Shown here in pieces: positions 1 to 11,313 of a stretch of DNA of 64,000 nt. The stretch's first letter is position 1. Each line of letters begins with the position of its first letter. The DNA lies in NCBI GenBank assembly GCA_012934845.2, contig WNNJ02002946.1:29729-93728 (forward strand). Reading direction: 5' to 3'. Source of the stretch: Pomphorhynchus laevis (taxonomy: Eukaryota; Acanthocephala; Palaeacanthocephala; Echinorhynchida; Pomphorhynchidae). The notes below the pieces were generated by a model. That model worked only from the letters and a program-made list of their open reading frames with translations, did not search any database and was not told the origin of the DNA. A program made the translations under genes and the position numbers.

Positions 1-308
1 AGAGTTGATGAGGGGCGAGGGAGTATCTTTCCACTAAGCTTTTCGACGAGTCGTAAGGCAGGAATTACGGCAAAATTCGTAAAAGGACAATTGCGGAAAG
101 AACGGGGGATAAAACGGACTCTGGACTTGAGGGCCACTCTGTTAAAACATAAAACATTAAATTGTTGATAGGCGTATCAGATTTCGCGGTATACCGGGAG
201 AAGCTTACGAGGATTGACGAATTTTCTCTAGTTTAATTTTCAATTTCTGTTTGTTATAATATATTCGATTATTAAAATATTATTTTACATAAATGTTAGA
301 AACACTAC
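1..308. other. Unassigned sequence at window edge
   Basis: The first 230 bases are less AT-rich than what follows, but I see no open frame, terminal repeat or RNA fold that I can name. From about 230 the sequence becomes AT-rich and runs into the dispersed repeat that starts near 309. Confidence 0.3.
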
Positions 309-600
309 GCTAATATTATAGAGTGCACACTGGCTCGTATTATCAAGTATGTATTTGTTTTTTCGCAAGATATTTTGGAAGATAAGTTGCAGTTATTCTC
401 GCAAAATAACTAAATTATAGTTGATATTTTCATCACTTTACATTTGAAATACAAATACTAAGTCAATAGCATTCAGGTGTATTTCGGATACATTGAAAAA
501 TAAATATTATTTCTTAGTTTGTATTCCTATAAAAAAACTTTGAAAATATTATAACGAAATTAGTGGCAAATGAAAGCAAGCGGACATTTTTATTTATTAA
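309..600 (+). repeat. Dispersed repeat unit C, leftmost copy
   Basis: The stretch with TCATCACTTTACATTTGAAA and the TTTCGGATACATTG box recurs at 44,205-44,480 in reverse orientation and at 63,830-64,000 in the same orientation. A more diverged relative occurs at 5,580-5,790 and, reversed, at 42,840-43,050 and 43,320-43,540. No coding potential is seen. Its place outside the fukutin-like copies on both sides makes it the outermost unit of a concentric inverted repeat. Confidence 0.75.
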
Positions 601-689
601 TAGTAATATTAATATAAATTAATATTTCTAAAATTATTTTACACAAATGTTAGGAACATTACGCTAATATTATTAATTCATTATTTAAA

Positions 690-1740
690 AGTCCCGCTAA
701 TTATTTAAAAGTCCGGCTATATTTATGTTATCTATACATTTATTATTGAAGTTTATGATTAATGTATATTTTCTATTGTTATTATTTACATTTATTGTAT
801 GATTATAGTATTTTGTATTACAATAACTGTCTATTATACAACTTAGCCTATCATAGTCGTTAATTAATTTTTGATTTATTGAACATATGATATCTTTAGA
901 AAAACTTCTTATATTTACATAAAGATATTTTTGCTTATTATCACTTAAAAGTTGTTTTAATATGTCTAATTGTTCATTTATAAACATATCGTTTTTTAAG
1001 ATATGTAACGCATTCAGTTTTTATGATGTTTCTAATGTTATCGTTACATATAGATTTCATTTCTTTTTTATAATTACACAATTTACGTCATAATCGCTGT
1101 AACTGCTTATACTTTTATTTAGGAAAATATAGTTTTTAATCCGATCATTTTATTTCTTTACTTTTAGAATTTTTTAAGTCTACCTATATTTATGTTATCT
1201 ATACATTTATTAATGAAGTTTATGGTTAATGTATATTTTCTATTGTTATTATTAGCATTTATTGCCCGGAACGAATGACTGAGATAATGAATAGAGTCTC
1301 AAATTTAGTATTTAACGATTATATTACGGGCTCATTTGCGGGTAACTTTTACAATTGCATTCTGTTTCCATTGTGTTTCTAATAACTAAGACTTTTACAA
1401 TTGCATTCTGTTTCCATTATGTTTCTAATATTATCGTTACATATTGATTTTAATTCTTTATTATAATTACAAATTTTTCGTCCTAATGGTGGTAGGAGTT
1501 TATACCTTATTTTAGGAATATATTTACTTAAATCTGACCCTATTATTTCTTTACTTTAGAATTATTTAAAAGTCCGGCTATATTTATGTTATCTATACAT
1601 TTATTAATGAAGTTTATGGTTAATGTATATTTTCTATTGTTATTATTTACATTTATTGTACGAATATAGTATTTTGTATTACAAAAACTGTCTATTAATT
1701 GTCTATGAATACCACGAAAACCGAAAGATTTCAAAATACG
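690..1740 (-). mobile_element. Naiad-like PLE fragments (linker region)
   Basis: At least three overlapping scraps (about 690-990, 1,140-1,260 and 1,376-1,740) translate on the minus strand to the region between nuclease and reverse transcriptase of the Penelope-like element at 50.6-52.5 kb, including the block IRSFSKDIICSINQKLINDY and the end box NIAGLLNN. They are partial, repeated head to tail, and separated by unrelated AT-rich sequence. Tandem partial copies are usual for Penelope-like elements. None can encode a complete protein. Confidence 0.8.
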
Positions 1741-1991
1741 ATGAGCGGATTACTGATATTGAAAGAAGTTACTTCATCCCAGATGTATTTTCAACGCTGT
1801 GTGGTTGCGGAATGAGGGCAAGACAACTGCTGAGAAGAATAGCGCATAAACAGTCGGTTAAACATTGTGAACGCTATGAAAACTGTATATCCAAAATCCG
1901 ACACAAAATATCCATAATTCTTGCTAATCAGCTTCACGATGCATTCGGTCCGCGCGATCCAGAATACATAATGTTTGTGCAGAAAGGATAA
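1700..1991 (+). mobile_element. RLE-type LINE, extreme C-terminal fragment
   Basis: The plus-strand frame carries ENRKISKYDERITDIE, then FIPDVFST and a run ending KIRHKISIILANQL. This is the typical tail that follows the restriction-like endonuclease in the LINE family also seen at 2.3-4.6 kb (minus) and 54.9-55.9 kb (plus). Only about 95 codons remain, joined directly to PLE sequence on the left, so it is a 5'-truncated remnant. The family is inferred by comparison within the window. Confidence 0.65.
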
Positions 1992-2299
1992 CAATCATTA
2001 ACAATTACCGCTCTAACAACGAGATGACTGGCCCACTTTTGCACTGGGATATGGGAAGTGAATGCCTGACGTGATTAACAGTGTAAAAATATAAGGGTCC
2101 ATTTGCGAGCAACCCTTGAAACGTAATTACAGTTTAAATATTTTTTTAAGATAATCTTTTTTCGAAAAACAATCAATTTTGAAAATCTTTGAATGTTAAA
2201 TAAAATTTAAACTTATTGAATGTTAGTCTGTGCGTTCCCTCTCGAACTTCTCGGGGCTCGGAGGCACGCGAATGAAGCACGGGCCACTTCAAACGACAA

Positions 2300-4570
2300 C
2301 CTGCTTTTAAAGTTTAATATTATGTCGGCGTAGATAGTGAGGCTCCGTCTTGATTTTGCAGTAGCGATTGATTTTATTAAAGCTCAAGCGCGATATCCTA
2401 GTCCACCTGACGATAATAGGATAAATGGTACAAACGAACCTTTTTTCGACTGTTATCACTCTTTCTTCGTATTTAGAAATCTTCCTGTTCTCGTTGTACT
2501 CAAACGAGGACGAGGTGGCTCGGTTGGAAAACGATTGAGCAAAAATGGAAAAGACACTGACATCCAAGAATGTCCGCTCATATCGTGTGCCGTTGAGTCC
2601 TGTTCCTACCGCGTCTAGCCTTGCTCCATATTCTCTTGAAGTGTTTTACGCGTCAAATGGAGCAATTATGTCACGTTACGCATTGTGCCTGATGGTTGGG
2701 AAACCACTTTTTCTGCATGAGAGGGCATGTCTGACCTCTAATTCAGCTCCACATGGGCAGTGTTTACCGACCAAGTTGTTTGGCATTAAACCATAGCGCG
2801 TTTAAATGGCATCGGTGAATTCGTTAGAGGTTAATTGGAAGTTTTCGTTTTTTAAAGACAGGGCGCTTAACCAGGCAGACGCACCGTTTCTTGATGCGTG
2901 TGCTAGAATGTTTTTAAGTGCCAGGTTATGATAAATGGGTGATTGAGTGATGCGCTCTTGGAAAGCCATGACACGGCGTGTTGAGATCCGCTTGATCATG
3001 ATTCTCTGTTTATCACGTAGGGCGTTTCCGTCTGGATTGCTGCCATGCGTAGAACAAATTTGTATAGACGCTTCGTAGTCCAGCTGTGCCATGGAAGACG
3101 GGTCAAATACTCCAATGCCGCCTAGCTTAAGCGGAGAGGTCAGAATTGTATACCATTCATCGACGCACGAGTTTCTTGTTATCTCTGGTAGAAGGCTTAG
3201 TTTTATTGCTTCCGAAAATTCTGCTAGCCATAAGGGTTGATATTGACAAATTCGTAGTACGCGTGCCCACTTTGCTTGAATGGCCCGGGTGTCCTGTAAA
3301 AGCGACTTGCGGATCTATCTTTGCGACTGATGTCAGGCAAGTGACGAGGAGGTTCTAATTTTTTAGATGTTGGGCGATCGCTTCTTGTTCATACTCCAGT
3401 GAACATACAGGTAAACCAAGAATTAACAAGCCGGCCGATATTTGACGGATTTTGCGGAGATGGCAGATTGTTTTGACATAGTGGACTGTATGAGAGTATT
3501 TGAGATTTTAACGCGTTTACGTGGTATCCGTATTTCGGTCCATCCTTGACTAGAATTTCCCAAACTTTTTTTAATTAATTTGGGTAACCGACGAAGTTGG
3601 CATCATCTGCATACCATTTATGATTTATGTTTGGAACGGACTGTTGTATTGTGTCGATTAGCGGAATTGATGCTAATGAGAAACCAGCCATTGCGAATGG
3701 GTCACCTTGAGTGAAGCATTCCAACGAGTATATACTGCTACCACCTAGGGTGAGCTGTGCTGGGGTTTGGTATAAATTGAGCAAAGCGCAATGAAGGGAT
3801 GGACAAACGTGTTCTACATTGTAAAGAGATGCAGTTCGATTAATTGAGTTGAAAGCGTTAAAGGCGTCGTTTGCCATCAAGCAGATATCAGGATGTTCAC
3901 ATTGAGCGCTACGGAGCGAGTGTACGGCGTAGTCGATGCCGCTTTTTTTTTGACCTGCGGCAAGTTGCACTTTATCACAAACGTCTTCTATGTCTGTGGA
4001 AATAATATGCAGGATTGCCTTGCTTATAATGCGTCGGGATGTGTCACATATACCTATTGGTCTAATTCCGCCTGTTTTCTTTTCTAGTGCGATTAGTCTG
4101 CATGCGGTAAAAGCTTCAAGAGACCGTGTACCGAATGACTTAGCCGCGATGCGGATCTCCAAACCTGCAAGGGACCTGGCTAGATTGTTAGATTGAGTAC
4201 CAAATCGGGTAAGCATGTGTCGCCACACAAATGCATCAAGACCGGATGGCCCAGCACCTCCATGTGTCTGTTTGCATGCTCTGATGATGGTATTTTCGTC
4301 AAGTGTATAAAATCGGCAGGCATGATGATCTTTCGACTTTTTATGTCTGGCGGATAGTAAAATATCGGAGGAAGGTTCGACAGCGGGCGGATGCAAATTC
4401 TGAAGCATGGTTTTGACGGATTTTCTTTTTATTTGACATTCAGGTGACATGACCGTAAACTTTGTTTTGTCTTTGAGTACGTGCGTTCCGGCGGTTATAT
4501 TTTCTTGTACTATCAATTTTCTATAGCGCTTGTTCCAATCATGGATGATTGATTTAGTTTGCAGCTGCAA
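2300..4570 (-). mobile_element. Degenerate LINE: reverse transcriptase plus restriction-like endonuclease
   Basis: The best open frame (4,570-3,575) is a reverse transcriptase. It has GGAGPSGLDAFVWRHML, the fingers motif GGIRPIGICDTSRRIISKA, the palm box with NDAFNAFNSI, FTQGDPFAMAGFSLASIPL and the catalytic box HKWYADDANFVG. Downstream on the same strand are thumb-like remains (3,092-2,802, with NGASAWLSALSL), a zinc knuckle CPCG...HALSC near 2,760-2,710, an endonuclease-like core RTFLDVSVF near 2,550 and the tail ENRKISKYEERV near 2,490. This order is that of non-LTR elements with a C-terminal restriction-like (PD-(D/E)XK) nuclease. Several in-frame stops and shifts split the region downstream of the reverse transcriptase, so it is a dead copy. 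The clade within this group is not certain. Confidence 0.8.
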
Positions 4571-4584
4571 GTTGTGATAATAAT

Positions 4585-4940
4585 AAAATTATTGTCCGAT
4601 TATAGTATTTTATATTACAATAACTTCTATTATACAACTCAACCTATCATATTTGTTAATTAATCTTTGATTTAGTGAACATATGATTTGTTAAGTATAA
4701 CTTATTATATTGACATAAAGATCTTTTAGCCTTTTATTAAAAAAATTTATTAAATAAATATATATTAGTTTTATTATTATATTATTTTTTTATTTTTTTA
4801 AATAATATTACAACCTTTTATATCATGTCCTATTATGCGATTTATTGTATTAGTGTTTCCCAAACGTACTTTTCAACATTTGATGTTTTTCCTATATATT
4901 GTATTCCACGTTTGCATTGTATTAGAAACACTAAACAATA
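4585..4940 (-). mobile_element. Naiad-like PLE scraps (linker and nuclease regions)
   Basis: Two short AT-rich segments match the minus-strand PLE at 51.7-52.4 kb. One (4,590-4,690) corresponds to the linker and the other (4,815-4,935) to the nuclease-coding part around its GIY and YIG boxes. Both are heavily mutated and not coding. From about 4,940 to 5,370 the sequence is AT-rich with no recognised gene, apart from a partial copy of the short block described at 5,431-5,507. Confidence 0.55.
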
Positions 4941-5430
4941 AAATATTAATCTATCAAGAAGCCTTTATTTGTATCACAAAATAATACTTACAATCTAGTG
5001 GCAACTATATTAGCCAATCGAATGAAAGCAACATAGTTATTAAAAACAGTCATGTAAAGGAAATTTTTAAGAGTTTTGTAAGTATGATAGAGCTTGAAAT
5101 AAGAAGATTCATCTTAAGTGCTCAGCTGCTGTGCGCTCTATTTTGTAGATTGGATGCTTACGTAATTCATATCTACGATTGACATTAAGTACACAATGGG
5201 TAGAATCAGAAAGAAGTACACGGAAGAAGGAATGTTTTGTTATTGTCAATATGGTTTTTTAAGAAAAATAGATACCGTTTCGTCATGACAATGATTCATC
5301 AATACAAGATTCTCCCCACTGCTGGATGCAGAGGAAGACTATCAGATGGCAATAAACGAAATTGAGATATATAATATAGTTATCTTGAAATACCTAGATT
5401 GCTAGACATTGACTAGCTCTATATATGTTT

Positions 5431-5507
5431 TGACCTGCCTCGTGACTTCTGCTGGTCCTTCTCTGCATCCACAGTAAAATTTGCCCAACGGATGAGTCAA
5501 AACTATG
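5431..5507. repeat. Short block with GTTTTGAC/GTCAAAAC ends
   Basis: A block of about 76 bp is bounded by the 8-bp inverted repeat GTTTTGAC and GTCAAAAC. A similar block occurs at 43,625-43,702 in the opposite orientation and in part at 43,120-43,203. The paired ends could fold into a hairpin or be the termini of a very small mobile element. No coding potential and no convincing target duplication are seen. Confidence 0.4.
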
Positions 5508-5891
5508 AGTGACGATACTAGGTACCGTTTTGTCGATTCTTTCGTGTTGTCACATATAAAATAGTTATTATGAAAAAATATCTAAATTGTTTTTGATATT
5601 TACATCACTTCACATTTGAAATACAAATACTAACTCAATAAAATAGAAATGTATACCGGATACATTGAAAAAATAAAAATAATTAATATTTCTTAGATTG
5701 TTGTTCTATAACGAACTATATGAAAATATTAGAATTAAATACGTAGCAAATAAAAGAAAAGTAGACATTTTTATTTATTTGTTCTAATATTCGAAGAATC
5801 AAGAATAATTTTTAGTAATAATACTTTTATAATGTATTATTTAATCTATTTATTACATCGCGTATTGGTACTAAATGTTGCATATTCAAAA

Positions 5892-6345
5892 TTATTTTTT
5901 ACATTCTACAGTCGATGAGTTAACTTGATAATGTCCTATTATCTCTTCACCATTTGTGTTAAAAATTTTTTTGTACACGCAATTCAAATAGGATTTGTTG
6001 AATACTTCGACAAATTCTACATTTGACCAATGTCCTCCGTCTATTCTTGGAATTTGCCACAAAGGATATGATCCATACTCATATTCAATAATAGCCAAGG
6101 CGTTGCATGGTACTAGTACCCGTAGTTTAACCAAATCAGCAGAACATATTTCGTTAATAGGCGGATACAGGCATCTGTCGTTAGATTCAATAAATAGAAT
6201 AAAATGTGATATATAATGTACCTGTAATTATTCTTTGCTTCCTGATATAATCCAACAAGTTTTTAATAGTCTCATTATATTTTAGTACAAATAAATCAAA
6301 AGTATAGTCGTCACTTCTTAAACGTAGTTCTTTACTTCCAGTGTC
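5892..6345 (-). pseudogene. Fukutin-like C-terminal exons, copy 1 (frameshifted)
   Basis: Two exons on the minus strand (6,345-6,222 and 6,174-5,892) are separated by a 47-bp intron with GT and AG ends. They encode the C-terminal end of a fukutin/LicD-like protein: a TFDLFVLKY strand, then ADLVKLRVLVPCNALAIIE and EYGSYPLWQIP, then HWSNVEFVEVF, ending in VECKK and a TAA stop. The first exon is 124 nt against 125 nt in the copy at 42.3 kb; the missing base falls in the AAAAA run after NET and shifts the frame before the intron. This copy is therefore broken while the other is open. Fukutin-family proteins are Golgi phosphotransferase-like enzymes of glycan synthesis. The assignment rests on motif resemblance only. 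Confidence 0.55.
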
Positions 6346-6594
6346 CTAAATTCATGCGTATATCAAGAAATGATTTCTCAATTTGTCATTTCAATATTTT
6401 GTCGATATTTAAATGAATATTTTAAATAATTTCATATTTTCAATAATTTTATTATTTAGTTATTGTAAAAATCCTTTAATATTTTTCCTCAATTCCATTA
6501 TTTGAGTGTAATCATGTTTGAGATTATGTTGACTCCTCCAAGATTTTACGATTTCGTTTAGAAAACTCATTAAAAATACCCCTAATAAAACCCA

Positions 6595-8210
6595 TAAAAG
6601 TCCAATAATTTCAACACTCCAAACACTATTCTATGAGATTTCTAAAATTCTTAACGATATTATAGGGCCACATGTTCCCCAGGAATATACCTGCAAATCA
6701 AGTGGTGAGTTTGTTAACAGATTACTTTTAAGCAAACCAAGCGGTGTAATGGATTCAATGGACGTTAGTCATTTATTCACAAACATCCCAATTCGTGAGT
6801 GCATTGAACAGGGTTAAGAATACGTATACAGTGATAATCGACAAAATAGTTTTCAAACTAATGTTTTGTCTAAAGAACACTTTAAACAATTACTTAAGCT
6901 CTGCTTAAATGAATCTATATTTATATGTCCTAATAGAGATACATACAAACAAGTTGATGGAGTTGCCATGGAGTCTGTATTGAGACCAACAAAAGCCAAC
7001 CTTTATGTGAGTCACTTGGAAAGAATAATATTTACAAGAGACAAAAATAAAATGCCATTTTACATTCGATATGTCGATGATACTTTCATATGCGCTCATA
7101 ATGCTGAAAATGTAATTGAGCTTAAGCGAAAGTTTGAGCAATCTTCATGTCTTCATTTTACGGTTGAGTTTGAAAACCAAAATGCATTACAGTTCCTCGA
7201 CGTACTTTTCAACAATATTGACAATAAATTTGAGTGCTCGGTATACAGAAAAAGCACTTATGATGGTCAGTGTCTGAATTTTTCTAGCATATGCCCGCTC
7301 AAATACAAAATTACACCCGTAATAGCGTAGAACTGTCGCGCATCATGATCGTCTTCATAATAAGAAGGATATTATTAATGTGAAGGATATTTGCATTTTG
7401 AATTATCCAATTCAGGTATCAAAGTGAAACTTCCTTCTAAGCCACGTATCCTCCTCAATTCTCCAACGAATTAGGTCATGAGAGGTGGACAATTGTTGGC
7501 GCGATTGCTCCATGCCGAGAGGTTTTAACAGCCACCTCATGTGAAGCAGTAAAATGTCGAGGATGGAATTTGTTGATGTGCAATGAAAGGTAGGGGACGG
7601 AGGTTTGTGAATAAGATAACCGTTCCTAGCTCTGCGAAGTGCTGCGTTGATCCAACGACCAGTTATGTCGTTGATGTCTCCAAGTATCATGTCGTAGCCG
7701 CTATCAATAATACCATCCAGGAGGTCACGGTTCTTGTGAATCTCCCCGGAACGTATGTAGACATTGACTAGACTTAAGCGTTTACCGTTTTTACAGAGTG
7801 AAACTACCAAAAAAGACATGGCTGAACACGAGTAGTTAAATAGGAGGGAAGACCTTAAGGAGCACTTAACTAAGGTCAAGAGTCCATGATATGAAGAGGA
7901 GTGAGGTGGGGTTATGTACGGGGTATAGTGAGAACAGATGTGCTTTGAGATAAATCGAGTAATGCCTGGGGGAAGGGATAGACTGTGCCTCCTGAAGGAC
8001 TATAACATCTGCTGAATTTTTCTAGTATATGCCCACTAAATACAAACAGGGTGTTATCAAATCGCTACTGCACCACCGCTTATCGTATTTGCACTAACTA
8101 GAATGAATTGCATAAGGAATTGGAACGAATAAAAATTCTTGTCAATAATAACCACCCATTTAGATTTGTTGATAGAATGATTAGGGATTTTCTAAAAACT
8201 ACGAACCATA
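6595..8210 (+). mobile_element. Canonical-type PLE reverse transcriptase, interrupted
   Basis: A second, different Penelope-like lineage lies on the plus strand. From 6,640 the frame shows SLFTNIP-like VSHLFTNIPIRECIEQG ending in a stop, then an open frame 6,866-7,330 with YKQVDGVAMESVLRPTKANL, FYIRYVDDTFIC and LQFLDVLFNN. These are Penelope-type reverse transcriptase boxes, with the SPLSP motif altered. The thumb region resumes at 8,012-8,205 (NNNHPFRFVDRMIRDF) after an inserted LINE fragment. About 30 bp (FSSICPL coding) are duplicated on the two sides of the insert, at 7,273-7,306 and 8,012-8,044. No nuclease domain is visible. The element is dead. Confidence 0.75.
7412..8010 (-). mobile_element. 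LINE endonuclease (APE/EEP) fragment inside a PLE
   Basis: The minus-strand frames encode the N-terminal half of an apurinic-like endonuclease from a non-LTR element. A start-side piece with DVIVLQEAQSIPSPRHY lies near 7,990-7,930. The main frame 7,879-7,412 has LSLVNVYIRSGEI, YDMILGDIND and SPTFHCTSTNSILDIL. It ends before any reverse transcriptase. It sits opposite to and within the canonical PLE and is flanked by a roughly 30-bp direct repeat of PLE coding sequence, longer than a normal LINE target duplication. Confidence 0.7.
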
Positions 8211-8492
8211 GTGTGCGACATCAGCATACATTAAACAGCTTAAATACACAACAAATAACACACAATAAATAACATACATAATCGTTGGAACGACTACTAA
8301 GAATCAGTCACTACTTACATTCATTGGATATGAAACAATGTGAAAAGAAGGTCAACAAGTAACTACTTACAAGTAACTTCTTACAATAAAAACACAAACA
8401 ACTACGAACCAACTTACACTACGAACCGACTACGAATCAGGCACGAACCAACTACTTTCAATTAATAAATACAAAACCGAGCTTGGGATAAC
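8210..8492 (+). other. Leader upstream of LINE A
   Basis: This stretch has no open frame. It contains short imperfect direct repeats of an ACGAACCAACTAC-like word between about 8,400 and 8,455, immediately before the first codon of the LINE zinc finger. I read it as the 5' untranslated part of that LINE. Confidence 0.4.
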
Positions 8493-11230
8493 ATGCAAGC
8501 GAATACGGGTAGTTGTGCGGTCTGTGGCGGATCGTTTTGCCTTAATGCATCAGGTCATCTTCGGGTACATGGACCTGTAAACTTGCGCTGCTAAGGGTCA
8601 GGACAGACACCGACAGCCAGCTCTCACAACGTAATCGTATCAACTGACACAAGACCTGAGTTTTTAGACACTAATGAGAACACCTCGAAGACATCGTTTC
8701 AGTTTGAAAAGATAGACAGTTCTTGCTGCGAAAATCAAAACAGATCTTTCGAGCTTCTTCATAGGGTTTGGATGGAACCAGTAACACGATCAAGCGCATT
8801 CCTTGGAATCTTCGCCGCCGAGTTACTAATGTTTTTTCTTCTTTAATTCTTGAGGCATTGTTCTCAAATTAATCCCACGATTGGGAGCGTTTGCTGTGCC
8901 TCCCGAAGCTATGCCTACAGACTTCCTCAAGTCGGAACCATGCCGGAGACAACATTAGATATAATATTAACGCGCTTATAGACAAATTCAAAAGTGGAAG
9001 AGAACGTGATTGCCTTTCCTCTTCGGAGTTTCGATCATCCAGGAAATTCAGAGGAGCTCATGATAAGAAAAATGAATTTATGGAAGTCATCGAATTGGCA
9101 AGAAATGGCAATTTCGGAAAGGCGATGCACCGCCTTACGTCGAATTATACATGCGAATTTTCAGAATCTTTGCACGGAAGACTGACAGAGCTACACCCCT
9201 TACATGATGTTCTCCAAAGTCCTGGACAACTATCTTTGAGTACCCTCTTGTCGGTTGACTCGGACATTGTTGAGGCCGCAGTCTCATCATTTCCATCCTC
9301 TTCCTTTCCTGGCTATTTAGGTTAGTGGGAAGAATTTATTTGAGATATGCTGTCGGTAGATCATGGGGTTTTGCTTCAACGCCTAAGGTCACTAGTTAAC
9401 AACATGATCGCTGGTACTCTTCCGAACGACCTCGTTTCATTTGTCGCCGGTTCTAATCTCATGCCATAATACAAACAAGATGGAGGGATCCACTCCATTG
9501 CCATTGGGAAGACATTACGTCGTCTTCGCGCTAAGTGCATTTTCTCCAAACATCGACAGCGATTTGCCGAATCCTTCCTTCCGCACCAGCTCGGTGTAGC
9601 GACGCCACACCGAGCTGGTGCGGAAGGAACCCACGGAATGGAACAGATGGTACATCAAGCACGTCGGCTACAACAACTTCATGATCAAGATGTCGATTGG
9701 GTTTGGGCTAAAATAGATCTGGCTAACGCTTTTAATACGCTGAACCGGAATTCCTTCGTCAACGCAATCAGTAGGAATATTCCAGAAATTAGTCGATGGA
9801 CATCATGGTGCTTCGGCACTACCTCGAGTCTTCGGTTCGGTAGCCTGAAACCTCTTCAGTCTCGAAGAGGGGTACAACAAGGAGATCATCTTGGTCCAGT
9901 TCTGTTTTGCCTGGCGATTGATCTGATTGTGGTCCAGATATCGGAGATTGAAGGTATCAGCTTAAATAGATGGTACCTCGACGACGGAATAATCGGCGGT
10001 ACTCCTGTTGCGATGGGCGAGGCTCTGGCTCGTCTTGCTGCTAATTTTCCTGCGATTAGACTGTCTATTAACTGGAAAAATCCGAAGTAATTGGTAGGGC
10101 TGACAAGGTCGACTTGATAAAGAACAGATGCCCATGGATCACATTGGTCAATACCACAAAATACTTTACAATTCTTGGAAGTCCCATCAGGTCTAAGGAA
10201 CATTGTTCGGGATACCTTGTCGATGTTGTACTACCATCCCTGCGTAAAATCTCCCTGACCCACTGGTTGCATTCATCGTGCTTCGTAACTGCGCATCCAC
10301 TCCACGAGTTAACCATTTAATGCGCACTATAGACCTTACCTTCGCCGAAGAGCTTTTCCGTTTGTTCGACCGCTTGATATTGAAGTGTTTTAGCAATATC
10401 ACTTCTATTCAACCCGATAAGTGGGCGTGGATGCAAGCTTGCTTACCGCTGAAGATGAGAAGACTGGGCCTTAGAAGCTGCTTTCAACACTCTCAGGCAG
10501 CCTTCATGTCCAGTGTATACACTGTCGCTAGCCAATTAAACCTTGACCCTATAACTTTCCCTGGGTACGAATTCGTTAAATCTATTATTCCGCAACATGT
10601 AGGAAATCCGCAAACAAATCAACGAGGATTATCTTGTCACATTGACGAAGTGTCGCGCCGCAGACTATTAGAGAATGTCGAGCGCTTCAATACAGCCCGA
10701 TTTTTGGCAGTTTTATGCCCACACGCGTGTGCTTGGTTACAAGCCGTCCATAGCAAAGCCACACATATGAACTTGACACCAAATGAATTTGTTGTGCTTC
10801 TACGTCTATGGTTAGGGATGTCTCTCTGCAAAAGTGATTATCGATGCAGACGCTGCCTTAGGATGGCAGACAAATTCGGCTTCCACGCCCTAACATGTCA
10901 GTTTGGAAGCTACCCTAGAATTCGACATGATAGCTTGAGGGATACAGTCTTTCAAGCAGCAGTTTCTGTTGGATTGAGGGTGGCAAAAGAAGGTAACAAC
11001 CTAGTTCGTGGTTTGCGAGAGAGACAAGCGGACATTCTATTTTATAAAGACCCTCCTTTAGCAGTTGATTTTGCTGTAACTTACCCACAACAAAATGCTG
11101 ATGTTTCCACGGCTTCTGAGATCCCTGGCTATGCCTCAAGCAAGTATGCCACCTGTGTCAAGGAAAAAAATAAACGCAAATTAGAGGAGAATGGATACAG
11201 TTCTGAAATAACTGACCCTCTGTGCTGCAA
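8493..11230 (+). mobile_element. LINE A: zinc finger, reverse transcriptase, restriction-like endonuclease
   Basis: The element begins with a CCHC-like finger (SCAVCGGSF then GHLRVHGPVNLRC) followed by an in-frame TAA. The reverse transcriptase frame (9,638-10,090) carries WAKIDLANAFNTLNRN, SRRGVQQGDHLGPVLFCLA and LNRWYLDDG. After a frame change the thumb and C-terminus occupy 10,278-11,205, with APRVNHLMRT-like TPRVNHLMRT, a knuckle CRRCLRMADKFGFHALTC and an endonuclease core RQADILFYKDPPLAVDFAV. That places it among LINEs with a C-terminal PD-(D/E)XK nuclease, resembling R2-group or Utopia-type elements; the clade is not resolved. Stops and shifts make it inactive. A perfect foldback interrupts it at 9,576-9,627. 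Confidence 0.8.
9576..9627. repeat. Perfect foldback inside LINE A (21-bp stem, 10-nt loop)
   Basis: CCTTCCGCACCAGCTCGGTG plus T at 9,576-9,596 is exactly complementary to 9,607-9,627, with a 10-base loop between. It lies just before the intact part of the reverse transcriptase frame and adds residues not expected in the LGVATP box of this family, so it looks like a templated inverted duplication rather than ancestral sequence. Confidence 0.9.
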
Positions 11231-11235
11231 TACGG

Positions 11236-11313
11236 AACCCCGTATTGATCAACATACTGTATATTGATCAACATACTGATGCGGTATATACAGTATATTG
11301 ATCAACATACTGA
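11236..11313. repeat. Short tandem repeat at the LINE A/ubiquilin junction
   Basis: TATTGATCAACATACTG occurs three times between about 11,243 and 11,311, with the last unit running directly into the ubiquilin-like frame. It marks the join between the truncated 3' end of LINE A and the retrocopy. Confidence 0.8.

Larger units (their letters stand above)
5375..6515. repeat. Inverted repeat unit A (left copy)
   Basis: This segment is the reverse complement of about 42,135-43,263 and includes the fukutin-like exons, their upstream flank and some 500 bp of 3' flank. The right-hand partner carries the 3' flank twice in tandem; this copy carries it once. The alignment is collinear apart from small indels. 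Confidence 0.85.
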